A stretch of 64,000 bases of DNA from Gluconobacter japonicus (GCF_002723975.1 NZ_BEWO01000002.1:62001-126000); one strand, 5' to 3'; positions 7,982-18,915 are shown, numbered from the stretch's first letter. Made by a program: numbers and translations. Notes: a model not told the origin generated them from the sequence alone.

Positions 7982-9856
7982 TTGTCAGCGCCCAAGAACT
8001 CCCCCCCTGATGAGAACCGTCAGGAGGGCTTCCGCCGCGCCACCATCGCGACCCTTCGCGCTCTGGGCGGTACGCCTGACCAGAACGTTGACTTTCAGGG
8101 CGTGGTCGTGGGCAACCGACTGCCAGCCCCTCCGGCACCAGACTCGATTCAGTTGCCTTACATGTCGCGCAGCATGCACGACCGGGAAATCCAGAAAGTC
8201 CGTGGTGCAGCCGATGCCGCGGCCCTGAAACTCCGCCACCACAAAGATGGTCTGGACACGCATTTTCCCGAGCCACAGGCTCAGGAAGCGTTCAGCGCGC
8301 TTGAGCAGGTCCGCTGCGAGGTTTACGGCTCCCGGCATATGGCAGGCGTCCGCGCCAATCTGGACCAGCGCGTCATCCAGCAATGCGCCGAGGCTGGCTG
8401 CAACCGCATGGCCACCAAGGACGATATGCCCGCAGCCATGGCACTTGGCCTTCTGGCCCGCGAGGCCATGTCCGGCGAACATGCGCCTTCACAGGCAGGC
8501 CCGGCTCTCGATGCATGGCGCTCCTCCCTTTCGCCATCTGCGCGTAGCGCTCTGGCTGAAATGGCCGAAACACAGGGCGATCAGACAGCATTCGCCAAGG
8601 CGATCACGCATCTTCTGGGTGCCTGTCAGCTTACCGAACTGCCGGAAGAGATTGAGCAGCAGGCTCCGTCTGATGATTTTTCAGAAGACGAGCAACAATC
8701 TGAAGACGATGCAGCCGTCCCACAGGAAGACGAACAGACGCCCGCAGGCGAAGAGCCGGATCAGGAAGACGGGTATCAACCCGAGAGCGGCGAAAGCGGC
8801 GTCACAGGTGAGACGGAAATGTCTTCCGACGCGCTCGATTCCCCTGAAACCGGCTCGGAAGAAGCCGCTGGCCCCTCCGATCAGACGGGCGATGGCACAA
8901 GTGCGGGCATAGCGTCGTCCTACAAGGCCTATACGACGAAGTTCGACGAGGAAGTCGGGGCGGCTGATCTGTGCGATCCGGATGAACTGGACCGTCTCCG
9001 GCAGCAACTTGACCAGCAGCTTGTTCAGCTTCAGGGCCTTGTGTCCCGGCTGGCACACCGTCTGCAACGCCGCCTCATGGCGCAGCAGCAGCGCCGCTGG
9101 GAGTTTGAGCAGGAAGAAGGCATTATCGACGCCGGACGCCTCTCCCGCGTCGTGACCAATCCGACCCTGCCGCTGTCCTATAAGTATGAAACCGAAATGG
9201 AGTTCCGCGATACGGTCGTGACGCTCCTGATCGACAATTCAGGCTCCATGCGTGGTCGCCCAATTGGTACAGCAGCCATCTGCGGCGACATTCTGGCGCG
9301 CACGCTGGAACGCTGTGGCGTCAAAGTGGAGGTTTTGGGCTTTACCACCCGTCAATGGAAAGGTGGTCAAAGCCGGGAACAATGGGTCAAAAACGGGCGC
9401 CCACCTGAGCCAGGCCGCCTGAATGATCTGCGGCATATCATTTACAAGGACGCGGATACCCCTTGGCGTCGGGCTCGGAAAAATCTGGGCCTGATGCTGC
9501 GTGATGGTCTTCTTAAGGAGAACATTGACGGGGAATCGCTGCTCTGGGCCTGGAAACGCCTGAAACGGCGCCCAGAGCACCGCCATATCCTGATGGTGAT
9601 TTCAGATGGTGCGCCGGTAGATGACAGCACGTTCTCTGCCAATCCGCACAACTATCTTGAGAACCACCTGCGTGAGGTCATCAAGCGGATCGAGAGCGAT
9701 CGCAACACGGAACTTCTGGCTATCGGGATCGGCCATGACGTAACGCGGTACTATCGACACAGCGTGACCATCAGCTCCGCCGAAGACCTGGGCGGAACCA
9801 TGATGGCTCAGCTGAGCGAACTTTTTACGCCCGTCGGTCAGCGGCGAGCGCGATAA
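7982..9856 (+). CDS. cobT: Aerobic cobaltochelatase subunit CobT
   Basis: A 624-residue CobT. A helical N-terminal part is followed by a long acidic linker (about residues 220-310, mostly Asp/Glu/Ser/Gln) and a C-terminal von Willebrand A domain whose MIDAS begins DNSGS (about residue 417). It is the adaptor that couples the CobS AAA+ ring to CobN. The only plausible start is TTG at 7982, placed eight bases after GGTGGAG inside the cobS tail, which suggests coupled translation at reduced efficiency. The end overlaps the decarboxylase gene by 32 bases, tail to tail. Confidence 0.93.
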   Translation: MSAPKNSPPDENRQEGFRRATIATLRALGGTPDQNVDFQGVVVGNRLPAPPAPDSIQLPYMSRSMHDREIQKVRGAADAAALKLRHHKDGLDTHFPEPQAQEAFSALEQVRCEVYGSRHMAGVRANLDQRVIQQCAEAGCNRMATKDDMPAAMALGLLAREAMSGEHAPSQAGPALDAWRSSLSPSARSALAEMAETQGDQTAFAKAITHLLGACQLTELPEEIEQQAPSDDFSEDEQQSEDDAAVPQEDEQTPAGEEPDQEDGYQPESGESGVTGETEMSSDALDSPETGSEEAAGPSDQTGDGTSAGIASSYKAYTTKFDEEVGAADLCDPDELDRLRQQLDQQLVQLQGLVSRLAHRLQRRLMAQQQRRWEFEQEEGIIDAGRLSRVVTNPTLPLSYKYETEMEFRDTVVTLLIDNSGSMRGRPIGTAAICGDILARTLERCGVKVEVLGFTTRQWKGGQSREQWVKNGRPPEPGRLNDLRHIIYKDADTPWRRARKNLGLMLRDGLLKENIDGESLLWAWKRLKRRPEHRHILMVISDGAPVDDSTFSANPHNYLENHLREVIKRIESDRNTELLAIGIGHDVTRYYRHSVTISSAEDLGGTMMAQLSELFTPVGQRRAR

Positions 9857-11237
9857 CCGCGTCAAGCATACGGTCGGTATCGGCGGTCGTGGTGCGGTGA
9901 TTGACGATCGCCGCCCTCACCGCCAGCCGACCGTTGATCCGTGTCGTGGACGGCGCTGCCACACCGCTTTCATGCAGGTCCTGCACAAGTTCGGACACGT
10001 CCTGATCTAACAGGCCATCAATCCCGAAACAGACAATATTCAGCGTCACTGGCGCCAGAAGAATAAGACCCGGTGTCATCTGGACACGATGTGCCAAGTT
10101 CGTCGCCACGCCGCAGCATTCTTCAACCATTTGCCCCATACGTTCGGAGCCATAATGGCCCAGCGTCATCCAGACCTTGAGCGCCCGAAATCCGCGAGAC
10201 AGATCCGGCCCAAAATCACAGAACCATGGCGCACCGCTCGCCAGGCCACGCGGTTCGCGGGTCAGGTAATCAAGGGACTGAGCAAAAGCAGCCGCATGCG
10301 CTTTTCGATCCCGCACAAGAACACATCCCGCGTCATAGGGAACCTGTGCCCATTTGTGGAAATCGAAAGCCAGACTATCCGCTTTCTCAATACCGGAGAG
10401 CGCCTTCTGAAACCGGAACGACAGACAAGCCAGAGCCCCAAACGCTGCATCGACGTGAAACCAGAGCCCGTTCTCACGGGCAATCGCTTCGATCCCGGCA
10501 AGATCGTCAATCGCGCCACAATCCACGGTTCCAGCCGTTCCGGCCACCATGAACGGGATATAGCCCGCTTCACGATCTTCCCTGATCATACGCTTCAATG
10601 CGATCAGATCCATCCTGTGATCTGCGAGAACCGGAACTCGTCTGAGGGCATCGCTGCCAAAACCCGCCAGATCGAACGCTCTCGGAAGGCAACCATGAGC
10701 AGTCGTCGCGGCATAGCCGACCATCTTACGGCCCCCCGTGCCTTGGGAGCGCAAGGAAATATCCTGCGCGCGACTGGCTGTGATGATGCTGATGAAATTG
10801 GCCATGGAAGACCCGGTCACCAGACAACCAGAGCCGTCTTCCGGCATGCCCACCATCGAAAGAGCCCAGCGAATGACTTCGCGCTCGACTTCATTGGCAG
10901 CATGACTGCGCCCACCACAGTTAGCGTTCATACCGCCAGCCAGCATCTCCGCCAGCATCCCTACGGGCGTTCCGGCACCATGCACCCAGCCCATGAAACC
11001 CGGATGGGTGTTTCCGTTGCCATACGGAACAACAAAATCCGTGAAGCGACCATGCAGTTCTTCGAGAGACTGCCCCTGTTCGGGGAAACCGGTTCTGAGA
11101 GCGTCACGGGCGTCATGCGGCATAGACTGCCAGACGGGCCCTTCCCCCACATGCTCCATACGATCAAACAGGGCATCGAGCATCTGGTGCCCCATCGCGC
11201 GGATGCCGCTCCAGTCTTCAGGGTCCAGTCCCGCCAC
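9825..11237 (-). CDS. PLP-dependent group II amino-acid decarboxylase
   Basis: A 470-residue fold-type I decarboxylase. The cofactor lysine is Lys 295 in DFHKW, the cofactor-stacking and aspartate region is FHVDAAFGA (Asp 263), and [13 protein letters not shown] near residue 77 matches the substrate-entry loop of aromatic-L-amino-acid decarboxylases. The substrate cannot be fixed from sequence; aromatic amino acids are likely. Start is GTG at 11237 with AAGGA nearby; the frame is closed by a TAG just upstream. It converges on cobT and has no obvious functional neighbour. Confidence 0.85.
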   Translation of the reverse strand: MAGLDPEDWSGIRAMGHQMLDALFDRMEHVGEGPVWQSMPHDARDALRTGFPEQGQSLEELHGRFTDFVVPYGNGNTHPGFMGWVHGAGTPVGMLAEMLAGGMNANCGGRSHAANEVEREVIRWALSMVGMPEDGSGCLVTGSSMANFISIITASRAQDISLRSQGTGGRKMVGYAATTAHGCLPRAFDLAGFGSDALRRVPVLADHRMDLIALKRMIREDREAGYIPFMVAGTAGTVDCGAIDDLAGIEAIARENGLWFHVDAAFGALACLSFRFQKALSGIEKADSLAFDFHKWAQVPYDAGCVLVRDRKAHAAAFAQSLDYLTREPRGLASGAPWFCDFGPDLSRGFRALKVWMTLGHYGSERMGQMVEECCGVATNLAHRVQMTPGLILLAPVTLNIVCFGIDGLLDQDVSELVQDLHESGVAAPSTTRINGRLAVRAAIVNHRTTTADTDRMLDAVIALAADRRA

Positions 11238-11311
11238 AAAGAGATCCTTTTTCGCTGCCAGATGTCTCTAGCCGCGATACAGACCTCCCGCTGCGATGTC
11301 ACGCAGCAGGC

Positions 11312-12130
11312 TCAGAAAAGCGCTGAATAGAGGTTAGATGATGTTGAAGAGCTGCCGCCCGTAAACAGGGACAGAACGCCATCAGAAGATCCGCTGCTGC
11401 CGTAGAGGGTCAGCATGCTCGCCGGGGTTGTAGTCTTGTCTGGATTGACCTGAAGAAGCGCCAGATACTGCTCTGCAAACCGTTGCACACCACTCGATGT
11501 GCTCAGCCGCGACAGATCCAGCTTGTCACTCAGCAGACGCACCTGTTGATCATAATCCAGTGCACCGAACTGAGTAGTGTCAAACCCGGCTACCTTCTCA
11601 GCCACCTTGAGAAGCTTCGGGTCCGCCATGATATTCGTGAGCTTCGTGTCAGACGTCACGGTCCGGGTAAAATAGAGCGCATCGCCCAGACCCGGCGTCT
11701 CTTCCTGAACGCTGCTTTCATAGCCATTCGTCAGATAATTCTGCGTAATGGTGGAGACTGTATCGGCCGAGGCCAGCGGCGACGTGGACCAGTCTGAAAA
11801 AGCCTTGGCAAATGCCTTCCAGGAAGCATTGCCACTTCTCTGCGCCAGCGACGTGGAAGATGTCGGATCCTGCGTCATAAGCTGTTTCAGAACAGCCGTC
11901 TGATCAATGTTTGACGACATGTTGTAAGCGCCAAGAACAACTTTCAGCGCCTTGTAATTCTTAAGCAGCTGATCGGGCGTCGTAATCGAGGACGCCTCAC
12001 TCGCGAATGTTGCAAGCCCCTGCCGGGAGTCGGAGCTTGTCTTCTCCCATTTATTCACGGCTGTCTGTTCGTCTTTGACGATGGACAGATACTGCGGCAC
12101 CGCTGGCATGGCGGAAATGGACGAAGACAT
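11312..12130 (-). CDS. DUF1217 protein (flagellum-associated family)
   Basis: A 272-residue protein rich in Ser, Thr, Leu and Gln, matching the DUF1217 pattern: an early VKDEQTAVNKW segment, repeated helical blocks, and TRTVTSDTKLTNIMADPKL then FGALDYDQQVRLL. Members are usually encoded in alphaproteobacterial flagellar clusters. There is no signal peptide. Here it stands alone, 74 bases upstream of the decarboxylase gene and divergent from an exported-protein gene. The ATG at 12130 was preferred over a GTG six bases upstream. Confidence 0.7.
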   Translation of the reverse strand: MSSSISAMPAVPQYLSIVKDEQTAVNKWEKTSSDSRQGLATFASEASSITTPDQLLKNYKALKVVLGAYNMSSNIDQTAVLKQLMTQDPTSSTSLAQRSGNASWKAFAKAFSDWSTSPLASADTVSTITQNYLTNGYESSVQEETPGLGDALYFTRTVTSDTKLTNIMADPKLLKVAEKVAGFDTTQFGALDYDQQVRLLSDKLDLSRLSTSSGVQRFAEQYLALLQVNPDKTTTPASMLTLYGSSGSSDGVLSLFTGGSSSTSSNLYSALF

Positions 12131-12251
12131 GCACACTCACCCGCAAGAAAGGATATTGGGGAACCATTGTCTCTCCATAATCCTAAGAGAGTCTTAACGA
12201 TCTTGAAGCAACACGTTGTCCAAGAGACCGGACACCACCAGCACCGAGGGC

Positions 12252-13124
12252 ATGATGTCTTTCCGCACCCTTCTTCTGACGGCCATCGCGACGGCTCTTC
12301 CAGCCTTCGCATCCTCCGCTTTCGCAGACACACTGCCCAATATCCCCGCCTCGTGCTTCACGTATTCGCTCAGCGGCCACCAGGCTGCATCACATGCGTT
12401 CTCCGCCTCAGGAATGCACGCAACCCTGACCGGCACCGGCATCGGGCTGGACATCGGCCCTGTCAGCCTGAAAGACCCAAAAGGGGCAGTTGAAGAATCA
12501 AAACTCGAACAGTTCAATGCGACTGCGGCCTATGCAGCCCTCAGCGCCTTCCGCGGCGGCCTAAGCCCGGCGTGTCAGGGTCAGGACGCAACCATCACGG
12601 TCCGCAATATCCATGAGGGTACCCCGGAAGCATCCTGGAGCAGCGTGAAGCTGTCTCGCCCCGGCCATACGATGACGATTCAGCACGCGACCATCAATGC
12701 CGTTGAGACCAATCCCGACCTCCGCATGAAGGTCAACGGGACCGGCATCCACGATTCGAAGCAGCCACTTATTCCCTCTGCACTCTCGGCTGATCTGACC
12801 GTTCACGGACTTTCCGGCGCGTCACAGCAGATCACCATCAACGCCCTGCACGCTATCTCCGGCAGCAGCACGGTCGATGGAACCGGAACCATCCAGATCG
12901 GATCTTCCGCAGCCACATCAACTGCCGACACGCATGTCAGCATCACAAACATTGCTGACCTGATCGAGAAAATTCACCAGACAGCACCGACCAAGGTCGT
13001 GACTGCCCTGACAATCGCCCGCCTGATGGGCCGCCAGAATGGCGACACCACCAGCTGGGACATTGCCCTTCAAGGTGGCGTTGTAACGGTTAATCGTATC
13101 CCGCTTCCAATCGCCGTTCCTTAA
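12252..13124 (+). CDS. Exported protein of unknown function
   Basis: A 290-residue protein with a clear signal peptide (hydrophobic core at residues 5-19, cleavage predicted after SAFA near residue 25). The mature part is rich in Thr, Ser, Ile and Gly with alternating hydrophobic residues (for example TITVRNIHEGTP and ADTHVSITNIADLI), suggesting a repetitive beta-rich periplasmic or cell-surface protein. I recognise no family. The start follows a GAGGG ribosome binding site; an ATG three bases later is also possible. It converges on mfd with 19 bases between stop codons. Confidence 0.75.
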   Translation: MMSFRTLLLTAIATALPAFASSAFADTLPNIPASCFTYSLSGHQAASHAFSASGMHATLTGTGIGLDIGPVSLKDPKGAVEESKLEQFNATAAYAALSAFRGGLSPACQGQDATITVRNIHEGTPEASWSSVKLSRPGHTMTIQHATINAVETNPDLRMKVNGTGIHDSKQPLIPSALSADLTVHGLSGASQQITINALHAISGSSTVDGTGTIQIGSSAATSTADTHVSITNIADLIEKIHQTAPTKVVTALTIARLMGRQNGDTTSWDIALQGGVVTVNRIPLPIAVP

Positions 13125-13143
13125 AAAGAACCGGAAGGCGCGT

Positions 13144-16100
13144 TCAGTCCACGTCTTCCATCTTCCGCACCAGTTTGCACAGAACGGTCGTCACCTTCTT
13201 TGCAAAACCAATCCGGGTGGCGTTCGTCATTTCCCGGATCACGGCCAGCTTGTGGTCCGGGCGAATCTTCACACCCGAGTCCTTCTTCCGGGTCGCCCAG
13301 TCGATCAGCCCGGCGGGATTGCGGAACCGGTTCTTGCGGAACTGAAGCACCATGCCCTTCGGCCCGGCTTCCAGACGCTCCACACCCGCTTCACGGCACA
13401 GCCGCTTGATGAGCACCACGTCCAGCAGATTGCCGACTTCTGGCGGCAAGGATCCGAAACGGTCCACAAGTTCAGCGCGCATGGCTTCGACTTCCGCTTC
13501 CCCATTCAGAGATGCAATGCGGCGATAAAGCCCCAGTCGAACAGGCAGGTCAGCAACATAAGTTTCCGGGATCAGAACCGGCAGACCCAGAATGATATTG
13601 GGCGTCCAGCTCTCATCCTCTTCAGCCTTGCGACCCCGCTCGCGACGCAGATCCAGAACCGCGTCTTCCAGCATCTGCTGATACAGCTCAATGCCAACTT
13701 CCTTGATGTGACCGGACTGCTCATCACCCAGCAGATTGCCAGCACCACGCAGATCCAGGTCATGAGAGGCCAGCGTAAACCCTGCGCCCAGCGAATCCAG
13801 CGTCTGCATAATTTCCAGACGCTTCTCGGAAGCCGCCGAAAGCGGGTTCGTCTGCGGCCAGGTTAGATAGGCATAACCACGCTGCTTGCCACGACCCACG
13901 CGCCCACGAAGCTGGTAAAGCTGCCCCAGTCCGAACATATCCGCCCGATGGATGATGATCGTGTTCACGCTGGGCATATCCAACCCGCTTTCCACGATAT
14001 TAGTGGAGAGAAGGATATCGTACTTCCCATCCGCAAACTCGGTCATGACCCGTTCGAGTTCCGTAGGCGTCAGACGGCCATGGGCCTGAACGACCTTGGC
14101 GTCCGGTACGATCTCGGCCAGACGGTCCGCCATCCGGTCCAGATCCGCCAGACGCGGCAGGACGCAGAAGACCTGACCGCCCCGGAAACGCTCGCGCTGA
14201 ATGGCCTCACGGATCATCACGCTATCGAACGGCGTAATAAACGTGCGGACAGCCAGACGATCCGTCGGTGGCGTGGCGATCAAGCTCATTTCACGCACGC
14301 CGGACAGGGATAGCTGAAGCGTGCGCGGCAATGGCGTGGCGGACAGCGTCAGGACATGCACGTCTTCACGCAGAGCCTTGAGCTTCTCCTTATGAGCCAC
14401 ACCGAAATGCTGTTCTTCATCGATAATGAGAAGGCCTAGGCGATTGAAGGACACTGTCTTGGCGAGCAACGCATGCGTTCCAATGACAATATCAAGACGG
14501 CCATCAGCCATCTCTTCGCGCACCTTCGTTGCTTCCTTGGGCGTCACCATACGCGACAACTGGGCAATCCGGACGGGCAGCCCTTCAAAGCGGGCGACGA
14601 ACCCCCGATAATGCTGACGCGCCAGCAAAGTCGTCGGGACGACAACAGCCACCTGCATGCCAGACAAAGCGGCCACGAAGGCTGCCCGCAGTGCCACTTC
14701 CGTCTTTCCGAACCCGACGTCGCCACAAATCAGACGATCCATCGGACGTCCGGAACTCATATCTTCCAGAACATCCGCAATGGCGCGGGACTGATCTTCA
14801 GTCTCCACAAATGCAAAGCGCGCACAAAATTCGTCCCACAGACCTTCAGCAGGTGCCAGCGTCGGTGCTTCGCGCATCGCACGGGCGGCAGCGGTTCGGA
14901 TCAGTTCACCCGCCATAACGCGGATGCGCGACTTCATCTTGGCCTTGCGGGCCTGCCACGCCGTACCGCCCAATTTATCAAGCTGAACACTGGCCTGCTC
15001 AGAGCCGAATCGGCTCAGAAGCTCAATATTCTCAACCGGGAGAAGAAGCCGCTGCTCTCCATCATAGAAAATGGAGAGGTAATCATGCGCCACCCGACCT
15101 TCGCGAATGGTCTGCAAACCCACATAGCGCCCGATGCCGTAGTCCTGATGAACAACCAGATCGCCTTCCGCGATTTCCCCAACCTGGGAAATAAACTGCT
15201 CGCCGCGCTTCTTGCGACGGGGTGGACGGGAGATACGCTCACCCAGTAGATCCTGCTCAGAAACGAAACACAGCCGGTCTGAGACAAACCCGCGCTCCAC
15301 TCCAAGCACCAGCAGTCCAACCGTTCCGCGTGATATCCCCGCAGCCGACGGCCAGTCATCGTAGCTTTCCGTGGTCAGGCCATGTTCCTGAAGCAGATGG
15401 GCAATCCGCTCCCGCGAACCGCGGCTCCAGGCCGTCACATAGGTTCGTCGGCCAGACTGCGCCCAGTCTTCTACCTGCTTGCCGAACGCCTCGAACACGC
15501 CATCACGCGACCCATCCTTGGCTCGTGCGAAAAGCGGGCCTGGACGATTGCCCGCATCAATGCCGTCACCAAGGTCTGGTTTTGCAAAAGCGTTGAGCAG
15601 CACAGATGGCGTACGGGAGAGCATCGCGTCCCAGCCATGCCGATCCAGATATAGCCGATGTGGCGGAAGTGCCCGATATGGCATTTCCCCTTCACGAACG
15701 GGGACACGACGGGCCTCATAATGGTCCGCAATCATATCCAGCCGGGCTTTCAAAATATCTGGAGCGTGGCTGTCAAAACTGACGGCTGCATCAGGAAGAT
15801 AATCCAAAAGCGTTTCCATCTGATGGCCATCGCCATCATGGAACAGTGGCAGATAATGCTCCAGGCCCGGATAGCGGCGACCGTCCGAAACGTTTTCGTA
15901 AATCGTATCCGATGCGGCAGTCGGGCCGAACGTATCGCGCCAGCCTGTCCGAAAGCGGCTGATGCTGTCCGGGCCCAGCGAAAATTCGGAAACGGGGCGG
16001 AGTTCGAACCGGGCAAGCTTTTCGGTCGAACGCTGCGTCCCGACGTCAAAAGCACGAATATTTTCGACTTCATCGCCAAACAGATCGAGACGGATCGGGT

Positions 16101-16644
16101 CCGGCGCACCCGACGGGAACAGATCGAAAATTCCGCCACGCGTTGCGAATTCGCCAGCTTCCATGACGGTATCCGTCCGGGTGTAGCCATTGGCGACCAG
16201 AACTTCGATCAGCATGGACTGGTCCAGCATTTCGCCGGTGGCCACGCTGATGGACTGCCCTTTGAAGGCTGAACGCGGGGGGACGCGCTGCAGAAGGCTG
16301 TGAACTGTCGTCAGAACAATCCGGCGCGCCTTGATCGGCTCCAGAAGACGACAGAGCGTTCCAACGCGCTCGGCCACAATGACGGAGTTCGGAGAGACGC
16401 GGTCATAAGGCAGGCAGTCCCACGCAGGCAGACGCAGGACTTCGACTTCGGGCATCAGATAGGCCAGCATGTCCGCAAGGGAGGCTACTGCAGCATCATC
16501 CCGGGCAACATGTAAAAGCGGCCCGTCATGTTCAGACAGTCTCTGGCGCAGCAGGAGGGCTACGCTTCCATCAGGTACACCCCAGACGGTTGGACCAAAG
16601 GATGCAAGTGGGATTTCACGGGTCATGGTTTCGTTTTGTTCCAT
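13144..16644 (-). CDS. mfd: Transcription-repair coupling factor
   Basis: An 1166-residue Mfd, full length for the family. In order: a UvrB-like N-terminal region, the RNA-polymerase-interacting CarD-like domain (VHQDYGIGRYVGL), RecG-like helicase domains with Walker A GDVGFGKT and DEEQHFGV, HRADMFGLGQLYQLRGRVGR, and a C-terminal regulatory domain. It removes RNA polymerase stalled at lesions and recruits UvrA. It is divergent from recG with 70 bases between starts. A second ATG six codons downstream (MTREIPL) is also possible. The sdhE gene often found beside mfd/recG in related bacteria is absent here. Confidence 0.96.
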   Translation of the reverse strand: MEQNETMTREIPLASFGPTVWGVPDGSVALLLRQRLSEHDGPLLHVARDDAAVASLADMLAYLMPEVEVLRLPAWDCLPYDRVSPNSVIVAERVGTLCRLLEPIKARRIVLTTVHSLLQRVPPRSAFKGQSISVATGEMLDQSMLIEVLVANGYTRTDTVMEAGEFATRGGIFDLFPSGAPDPIRLDLFGDEVENIRAFDVGTQRSTEKLARFELRPVSEFSLGPDSISRFRTGWRDTFGPTAASDTIYENVSDGRRYPGLEHYLPLFHDGDGHQMETLLDYLPDAAVSFDSHAPDILKARLDMIADHYEARRVPVREGEMPYRALPPHRLYLDRHGWDAMLSRTPSVLLNAFAKPDLGDGIDAGNRPGPLFARAKDGSRDGVFEAFGKQVEDWAQSGRRTYVTAWSRGSRERIAHLLQEHGLTTESYDDWPSAAGISRGTVGLLVLGVERGFVSDRLCFVSEQDLLGERISRPPRRKKRGEQFISQVGEIAEGDLVVHQDYGIGRYVGLQTIREGRVAHDYLSIFYDGEQRLLLPVENIELLSRFGSEQASVQLDKLGGTAWQARKAKMKSRIRVMAGELIRTAAARAMREAPTLAPAEGLWDEFCARFAFVETEDQSRAIADVLEDMSSGRPMDRLICGDVGFGKTEVALRAAFVAALSGMQVAVVVPTTLLARQHYRGFVARFEGLPVRIAQLSRMVTPKEATKVREEMADGRLDIVIGTHALLAKTVSFNRLGLLIIDEEQHFGVAHKEKLKALREDVHVLTLSATPLPRTLQLSLSGVREMSLIATPPTDRLAVRTFITPFDSVMIREAIQRERFRGGQVFCVLPRLADLDRMADRLAEIVPDAKVVQAHGRLTPTELERVMTEFADGKYDILLSTNIVESGLDMPSVNTIIIHRADMFGLGQLYQLRGRVGRGKQRGYAYLTWPQTNPLSAASEKRLEIMQTLDSLGAGFTLASHDLDLRGAGNLLGDEQSGHIKEVGIELYQQMLEDAVLDLRRERGRKAEEDESWTPNIILGLPVLIPETYVADLPVRLGLYRRIASLNGEAEVEAMRAELVDRFGSLPPEVGNLLDVVLIKRLCREAGVERLEAGPKGMVLQFRKNRFRNPAGLIDWATRKKDSGVKIRPDHKLAVIREMTNATRIGFAKKVTTVLCKLVRKMEDVD

Positions 16645-16714
16645 CCTGCTCTTGCCCTATACCTGCCGTTTCATAGCCTGACACATCAAGAGGAGCCGGG
16701 GAGCGCCCGTTGCA

Positions 16715-18817
16715 ATGCAGTCCGAACAGCCGTCTCCAGATCTTCTTGCCCCGCTCTTTGCACCCCTGACGTCCCTGCCCGGTATCGGGCCGCGACACGC
16801 CAGTCTGCTGGAAAAGATCGCAGGCGGACGGCGCGTCCTGGACCTGCTGTTCACTCTTCCCGAGCGGATCGTTGATCGTCGTATTCTGCGCACAGTTGCC
16901 GCCGGACACAATCTCGCGCCCGGAGAAATCCTGACAACGCGTGTCCGTGTCGTTTCGATGCGCAAAGCTGCACGCCCCGGACAGCCCTCCGTCATCCGCA
17001 CAGAAGACGATACGGGACGGCTGGATCTGGTCTTCTTCCAGCAGAAGAATATGCCAGCTCCGACTGTCGGTGCGGAACTTCTTGTGTCCGGCAAAACCAG
17101 CCGGTTTCAGGGCGAACTGACCATGCCGCAGCCGGATCACGTTACAAGCTGGAGTAAGCGGGATAGTTTTCCTCGACTTGAGCCCGTCTGGCCCCTGACG
17201 GCTGGCCTGTTTCCCTACACGGTGCGCAAGGCCATGAAGGCTGCTCTTGCCCTCCTGCCTGATTTTCCCGAATGGCAGGACCCCGCTCTTGTTCACAAAC
17301 GACGTTGGCTGTCCTTTTCACAAGCCCTCAGGCTCATACAGGCGCCGGAAAACAGTCCTGCTGATGTGGAATGGGCGCCTCTGCGTGAGAGAGCTTTGAC
17401 CCGCCTTGCAGCCGACGAACTTCTAGCTGACCAGCTCTGTTTTGGCCTCGCACGCCTCAAAGCCCGCAGCCGGTCGGGCCGAAGCATGCCGGGAGATGGC
17501 ACACTCCGCGCCGAACTCAGCCGTCGCTTTGGTTACCCCCCCACGGAGGCACAATCACGCGCCATCGCGGAAATCCTGAAAGACATGGCGTCGCCCACGC
17601 CCATGATGCGCCTTCTTCAGGGCGATGTGGGAGCGGGTAAGACATTCGTCGCCATGAATGCCATGCTTCAAGCTGTGGAATCCGGCGCTCAGGCTGCGCT
17701 TATGGCTCCAACGGAAATTTTGGCCCGCCAGCATTTCGAGACCCTTTCCCGCCTTTGTCCGACCGAATGCGTGTATCTGAGCGGGACCATCAAGAGTGCA
17801 GCACGCCGGGAAACGCTGGCCGCAATCGCCGATGGAACGGCCAAAATCGTTATCGGGACACATGCCCTTTTTCAGGACGGCGTCACTTTCGCGGATCTCG
17901 GGCTGGCAGTCATCGACGAGCAGCATCGGTTTGGCGTTGAACAGCGGATGAACCTCAGCGCCAAGGGCGAGGCCACAGACATTCTGGTCATGACGGCTAC
18001 GCCTATTCCCCGAACACTCCAGTTGATGGAATGGGGGGAGATGAGCGTGAGCCGACTGGATTCAAAACCGGCAGGACGTCAGCCAATCCGCACAACGCTG
18101 CACAGCATGGATGCCATGCCGGAAATTCTCGCGGCCATTTCTCGCGCGATTGCAGATAATGTGCAGGTTTTCTGGGTCTGCCCGTTGATTGAGAACAGCG
18201 AAACCCAGTCCGCTGCTGCTGCCGAAGAGCGCTGGGCCATGTTGAGCGAACGCTTTCCCGGTATCGTCGGGCTAGCGCATGGCAAACAGGATATCGCAAT
18301 CCGCCAGGCCGCTCTTGAAGCTTTCCGCCTGGGAGAAACCCGCATTCTTGTCGCAACCACTGTAATCGAAGTGGGTGTGGACATCCCGAATGCCTCCGTC
18401 ATGGTGATCGAACAGGCCGAACGATTTGGGTTGGCTCAGCTTCATCAATTGCGCGGACGCGTCGGAAGGGGGGCAAAAAAATCGTTCTGCTTGCTGCTTC
18501 ATGATGGCATGGCTACGCCAACTGCCGTCAAACGCCTCACCCTTTTACGCGACACAAACGATGGATTTATGATTGCTGACGAAGATTACCGGATTCGCGG
18601 CGGTGGAGACCTTGCAGGAAATCGCCAATCCGGCCTTCCCGGCTTTCGTCTGGCTCAAGGTGCACGCCTGTCTCTTCTGGTAACCGCCATGCAGCAGGAC
18701 TCCGAACGAGAACTCGGCCGAAACCCTCACCTTGAAGGATCTCGAGGAGCGGCGCTTCGGACCCTTCTGTTTCTTTTTGATCGCAACGAACCAGACCGAC
18801 TTTTGATCTCTGGTTAG
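16715..18817 (+). CDS. recG: ATP-dependent DNA helicase RecG
   Basis: A 700-residue RecG, the translocase that remodels stalled replication forks and Holliday junctions. The N-terminal wedge/OB region includes TLPERIVDRR, followed by the helicase core with Walker A GDVGAGKT (about residue 303), DEQHRFGVEQR, TATPIPRT, and the C-terminal HQLRGRVGRG motif. It is divergent from mfd, with which it shares the helicase module. The ribosome binding site is weak: an AAGAGGAG lies too far upstream (about 22 bases). Confidence 0.96.
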   Translation: MQSEQPSPDLLAPLFAPLTSLPGIGPRHASLLEKIAGGRRVLDLLFTLPERIVDRRILRTVAAGHNLAPGEILTTRVRVVSMRKAARPGQPSVIRTEDDTGRLDLVFFQQKNMPAPTVGAELLVSGKTSRFQGELTMPQPDHVTSWSKRDSFPRLEPVWPLTAGLFPYTVRKAMKAALALLPDFPEWQDPALVHKRRWLSFSQALRLIQAPENSPADVEWAPLRERALTRLAADELLADQLCFGLARLKARSRSGRSMPGDGTLRAELSRRFGYPPTEAQSRAIAEILKDMASPTPMMRLLQGDVGAGKTFVAMNAMLQAVESGAQAALMAPTEILARQHFETLSRLCPTECVYLSGTIKSAARRETLAAIADGTAKIVIGTHALFQDGVTFADLGLAVIDEQHRFGVEQRMNLSAKGEATDILVMTATPIPRTLQLMEWGEMSVSRLDSKPAGRQPIRTTLHSMDAMPEILAAISRAIADNVQVFWVCPLIENSETQSAAAAEERWAMLSERFPGIVGLAHGKQDIAIRQAALEAFRLGETRILVATTVIEVGVDIPNASVMVIEQAERFGLAQLHQLRGRVGRGAKKSFCLLLHDGMATPTAVKRLTLLRDTNDGFMIADEDYRIRGGGDLAGNRQSGLPGFRLAQGARLSLLVTAMQQDSERELGRNPHLEGSRGAALRTLLFLFDRNEPDRLLISG

Positions 18818-18831
18818 AAGATCGTTAAAGA
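18803..18831 (+). promoter_or_regulatory. Candidate promoter of the GGDEF-EAL gene
   Basis: A TTGATC -35 box (18803-18808, inside the end of recG) and TAAAGA -10 box (18826-18831) with 17-base spacing. A GAAG/CTTC-type inverted repeat follows around 18854-18877 in the leader. Confidence 0.3.
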
Positions 18832-18915
18832 TAAGTGTGTAATCCAAGCGTCTGAAGAAGGAACTTTTTCTACTTCAGATGGTTACAACGGCTTCAGAAT
18901 ACTGGGCATTAAAGT

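Noticed and set aside
7242-8276. 344-codon open frame on the minus strand across cobS and cobT
   Set aside because: Antisense to two coding genes and crosses their junction; no domain pattern.
6960-9856. CobS/CobT as a MoxR-VWA type defence or phage-related module
   Set aside because: Sequence landmarks, lengths and the bolA/J-protein neighbourhood fit the housekeeping cobaltochelatase subunits.
10089-11330. 413-codon open frame on the plus strand opposite the decarboxylase gene
   Set aside because: It is the antisense shadow of a well-supported enzyme gene; its translation is Arg/His/Pro-rich without any domain pattern.
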